Source: Blastomussa wellsi (lineage: Eukaryota > Cnidaria > Anthozoa > Scleractinia > Plerogyridae). From it: a stretch of 64,000 nucleotides of DNA. How positions within the stretch are numbered: the stretch's first letter is position 1; each line of letters starts with the position of its first letter. Location: positions 20,341,969 through 20,405,968 of the forward strand of contig OX393562.1 of the NCBI GenBank assembly GCA_947652115.1. Reading direction: 5' to 3'. Under the pieces are notes generated by a model, which made no database searches, was not told where the DNA came from, and saw only the letters and a program-made list of their open reading frames with translations. The position numbers and the translations under genes were made by a program. Positions 59,963-64,000 of this stretch are shown piece by piece.

Positions 59963-62380
59963 AATAAGGCTTGGAAGATAATCTAAACAAAAATTTTGAG
60001 AAATAAAGATTCTGGTATGTTTTCTTTATTAGATTATTTTGAAAATACTAAAATGGAGCTTACTGATGGGCTTTATAGCGAAAGAAGTTAGCCGAAATGT
60101 GTAACAGCGAGGAAACTTGGTATGATGTGGCACGCTGTATCAACGTCTCTTACATAATAATGAAACAAAGCGTACCTTTGACGAAATTGTTCTCATAAAG
60201 CCTGCGTTTTCATAGTTTAATTAACCAAGCTTTTCCATGCAGTGTCCCCATAGTGTTTTATCCAATTTCATTATCTTATTAACATTTTTAACACTGCTGC
60301 TTCGGCTGCTTACATCCAAATAATCAGTTACAACGTAAAATTTATAGAATTAGCTCAGAAGCTGTGGACGGATAAACGGTTGTGTGCGATATCGAGATAT
60401 TGAGACTTATTTTGTTTCAGTGAATAATTCATCCATTCACGTTCAAATTTACTCAATTCTTTTTTTTTTACCAACCCCTCTACAAATGGATATCGTCGTG
60501 CGGATTTCTTCAAAGAAACAAAAACTTGGCTTTCAGCTACAATTAGTCTCGGAAGAATTGATTGGGGGATAAAATCATCTCCGCGCAGTTTGTTAATTAC
60601 GATTAACTAACTCTACCGTCAAGGGATTACCGCGATCACAATAAAACGCTTGACCAATAGACGTCTAAATCTGTCAAAGCAGCGTTTATAAATGTTTGCT
60701 TGGCAGTTTATGTACTTTACGATCCAACACAAGGCAACTATCAAAGCGGAGATCGCTTACAATTACGACAATAGTTCGTTTATATTCAAGTAGTAATGTT
60801 GAGAGCAACGGTTCAACGACTGTTGATGAAATTTCTTTTACTCTGGTTATACAGTGTCTCAGTCGCTCACAAGAACAAAGGTATCCATCATCTATCTGGG
60901 AGGTAATTTAAAGGGGAAGCATCGCGGAGTTTATCACGATTTTGGTCAGAATTAGTTAAATTTAAACTTCTAGCGCCTCAGTCAATACTCAAATCGTTTC
61001 TAAATCAGTAAGTTTATAACCTCAAGTGAATTCAGGACAGAAAGACAAGGCAAAATATGTACTGATTTGAGATGCAATGGGAAAACTTGAAAACGTCGGC
61101 TCGACGTTTTCAAGTTGGCATCAATCTCGATCTTGGCCATCCGCCCGCAAAAACATCTATAAACAGTTTCTATACATTACGATAGGCTTCTATTAACCGA
61201 AAAGCGTCCCTTGGATTTTCGATGTGTTACTAAAACTAGCCTGATACTGCCCCTTTAATTTAAAGGACATCTGATGTTTTTTTTTTCTTTTTATTGTATT
61301 TGTTTGACGCTACCGACAACTGAAATCCGGGCGATGACGGCGGAACAACAAGTTTTCCCCCTTTGCGAAGACTTTCCCTAAAGAATCATGATAACCTCAA
61401 AAACTTGGTTGATTCTTTTGATATGGTTGACAAAGCAAAATTACTGAGATAAATATATGAGCAATATATAAATAGACTCAATAGCGGTTTCTTTCGTTTC
61501 CTGACAGTACAGAACAGAAAACACAAATGAAAACGAGAAAATGCAAATGTAATCGTTACTAACTGGTTAATATATATTTTACTTCAGTGTAATCGTGTTA
61601 TATGCCAGTGAAGCTTTAATGAAACCCAATTAGACCTACACAGTTTTTTCGCAAAATAGAAATATCTATATACATATCTATATATTGTTTTAAAAACACC
61701 TAATGTGTCTATATCCACACACAGGCTCTTAATAAAAAGCTGTATAATTCACTGCGGCGCTAACTTTATTTTTCATAATGTTTGATGAGGAAAATTAATT
61801 TTTACTGCAAGAAAACGGGTAAATGGTCGCAGTCTTGTATTCTTTAAAATTTTTTAAACGAGATTTTAAAATAAGTTGACCTATTTTAATTATTATATGG
61901 TTTCTAAGTCACAGGTTTCGAGTTGACAGATGGACGTTGTAGAATGTTATGAAATCAATCTTCTTTTATCATTTAAATTGCGATCTTTTTGTCTCCACGA
62001 ACAGCGGTTGATAAAAGGATTACAAGCCATGCAAAACAAACGTTAAATGGAATTATTGCCTTAAACCTTAATTGAATATGTTTTCTGATCGCTGGGCGGC
62101 CTCTAATGTTAAATCTAATTCGGCGAGTTAATATGATATATTAGGACAGACAAGTAGAAAGAAACCGGCTCATGTCCAATTTTTGAAATCCTTTCGTCAT
62201 TTATAATGCAAATATTAAAAAAAACACTAAAACGTTAAGTGCACGCAAACATGGCAAATACATTGTACGTATTGTACGTTCTTGTCATGCAAGAAAACAG
62301 ACACTCTCAGGCCATTTTCACATGAGACTTCAAACAACTATATCCGATGTCTAAGAGGACATTAAGTAAATTGTCCACAT
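59963..62380. other. Noncoding stretch
   Basis: AT-rich. Small open frames at 60384 and 60696 have no domain, signal or splice support. A short inverted repeat at about 61083-61115 (GAAAACGTCGGCTCGACGTT) is a local hairpin. Confidence 0.4.
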
Positions 62381-62783
62381 ACACTCTTTTTTTTATAAGA
62401 ATATTGTTTTTCCGGCCCAGGTTGAATATTCCTATTTTTCTGCCGATTTTAGGCTAAAAATATTCTTATGAATATTATTAGATTAAGAATTTACAGTTTA
62501 GTTCATGTCTTTTGTGCTGCATACCTTATATATGTATTACAGTACCATTCATCGACCGGTCCCTAGCATTGACCAATGGCTATAGTGTAGGTTTTTATTG
62601 TTTTATTGGCTAGTTTTTCCGTTTAGAGAAAGAAAATTGTATTGTATTTGCACATTTTCAACACAAAATTATATTCTTTCCAAAATCTCAGCCTTGGCTT
62701 TATTCTTAAAATATTCTTAAAATTTCAAAAATTTCAGCCTCGATATTCTTATAAAATATATTCTCATAAAAAAGAAAGAGTGT
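62381..62783. mobile_element. Inverted-repeat element, about 0.4 kb
   Basis: ACACTCTTTTTTTTATAAGA at the left and TCTCATAAAAAAGAAAGAGT at the right are terminal inverted repeats, each flanked by TA. TA duplication would fit a Tc1/mariner-type MITE. The right part also repeats ATATTCTTA-like phrases. Noncoding. Confidence 0.75.
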
Positions 62784-63334
62784 ATTAATAATGCAGCAAG
62801 GAGGAGAGGTCTCACTGGGAAGAGAGAAACTAGATAACCCGGCTAAGGATCAATATTAAAATAATAACACCCGTCGAATCGGATGTTTCAAAGATGGCAA
62901 TGAGTGGACAGTCATTTTTCCACTGTTTTTTATTCCTATGATGCTTTTACGTTTGCTTTAGAATGATTTTGACGTTTGTCCCAATACAGCTTTTTCCGGA
63001 CCATTTCCAATTGACAGTCTCTGCAGACTCAGATCGCCAGATAGGAAATCCACTACGTACATTACAATTAAACAACCATATTCTAATCTCTGCGAAGAAT
63101 AAATAATTTCGGTATTCGTTGCTTCGGGCGATGTCGGTCACACTCACTAAATGCAATTCGGGGCCATTTACCACCCCAGTGCCCCTATCCACGGGAGTTT
63201 TGTTCTCTCACCAGGTTTCGCTCATTTCGAGAAACAAACATGGCGGACCTCGGATATTACACATGGCGTTAAATGTAGGAATGGCTCCGGGACACTTAGT
63301 CCAATAAAGAGAAAAAACAAAGTCAATTATAGAT

Positions 63335-63412
63335 GCACAGAGGTGGAATCGATCCCGGGTCACTCGGATCAAGAGATGTTCCCACTAACCACTACACTAC
63401 CGAGGACCGGCT
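63335..63412 (-). mobile_element. tRNA-derived SINE head, minus strand
   Basis: Reverse complement shows a tRNA-like start (TCCTCGGTAGTGTAGTGGTT, A box) and GGGATCGATTCC (B box). Acceptor and anticodon stems do not close well, so it is read as a SINE head. The body would extend toward 63225. Confidence 0.65.
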
Positions 63413-63465
63413 GCCGAACACCAAAAATTTTAAGAATTTATCGTGTTACCCTTACCATTCTTTAG

Positions 63466-64000
63466 AGCTAACCGCATAACCGCAGTGCTTAGTAGGCTAA
63501 CCGCAGTGCTATAGTAGGCTAACCGGATTGCTTAATAGGCTAACCGCAGTGCTCAGTAGGCTAACCGGATTGCTCAGTAGGCTAACCGGATAAACCGCAG
63601 TGCTCAGTAGGCTAACCGGATTGCTCAGTAGGCTAACCGGATTGCTCAGTAGGCTAACCGGATTGCTTAGTAGGCTAACCGGATTGCTCAGTAGGCTAAC
63701 CGGATTGCTTAGTAGGCTAACCGCAGTGCTCAGTAGGCTAACCGGATTGCTCAGTAGGCTAACCGGATTGCTCAGTAGGCTAACCGGATTGCTTTGTAGG
63801 CTAACCAGATTGCTCAGTAGGCTAACCGGATTGCTCAGTAGGCTAACCGGATTGCTCAGTAGGCTAACCGGATTGCTCAGTAGGTTAACCGGATTGCTCA
63901 GTAGGCTAACCGGATTGCTTAGTAGGCTAACCGCAGTGCTCAGTAGGCTAACCGGATTGCTCAGTAGGCTAACCGCAGTGCTCAGTAGGCAAACCGGATT
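63466..64000. repeat. 21-bp minisatellite, about 25 units, continuing past the window
   Basis: Unit TAGGCTAACCGGATTGCTCAG with a second version in which CGGATTG is replaced by CGCAGTG. Minor forms have CTTAG or CTTTG. The two versions are interspersed, and one unit (about 63585-63612) is a hybrid. Units adjoin with no unique spacers, so this is not a CRISPR array. No gene. Confidence 0.97.

Noticed and set aside
63466..64000. CRISPR-like repeat array
   Set aside because: Units of 21 bp adjoin without unique spacers and the genome is animal; it is a minisatellite.

Overview
The window is animal nuclear DNA. It is AT-rich, genes are split by many short introns with standard GT/AG borders, and tRNA-derived SINEs and short inverted-repeat (MITE-like) elements are dense. 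A GPCR with an intronless coding exon, sialin-like SLC17 carriers, a small secreted TSP1/PAN locus and a bacterial-looking enzyme fusion together suggest an anthozoan cnidarian, probably a stony coral. This assignment is inference; no marker here fixes the species.

Layout. 0-7 kb: a 163-bp tandem array, a single-exon class A GPCR on + (1999-2994) and a fold-back element. 7.4-14.2 kb: a ten-exon SLC17 (sialin-type) transporter on + (paralogue A). 16.2-33.4 kb: a 19-exon gene on -, assembled here exon by exon with every splice phase compatible. It encodes about 1,630 residues that join a cholesterol-oxidase-type GMC flavoenzyme, an alpha/beta hydrolase and a calcineurin-like metallophosphoesterase. 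Its introns hold SINEs, MITEs, a LINE reverse-transcriptase remnant and a Harbinger-like element. 34.4-35.3 kb: a broken partial copy of the GMC exons. 35.9-44.0 kb: a second ten-exon SLC17 gene on + (paralogue B), with the same intron phases as A. 46.1-47.5 kb: a small secreted-protein locus on - in which one signal-peptide exon can join either a TSP1 or a PAN/apple terminal exon. 47.5-64 kb: almost all repeats (nested inverted-repeat elements, two related fold-back elements at TTAA sites, a third TTAA element, SINEs), two orphan signal-peptide first exons, and a 21-bp minisatellite that runs off the right edge.

How the genes may relate. The two SLC17 genes are clearly tandem duplicates. The GMC gene also has a local broken duplicate, so the 7-44 kb block has been through repeated local duplication. 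The fusion enzyme would carry out alcohol or sterol oxidation, ester or lipid hydrolysis, and phosphoester cleavage in one chain. A link between this enzyme and the neighbouring organic-anion carriers is possible but unproven.

Exon borders were set by eye from splice consensus and reading-frame continuity. There is no transcript evidence here.
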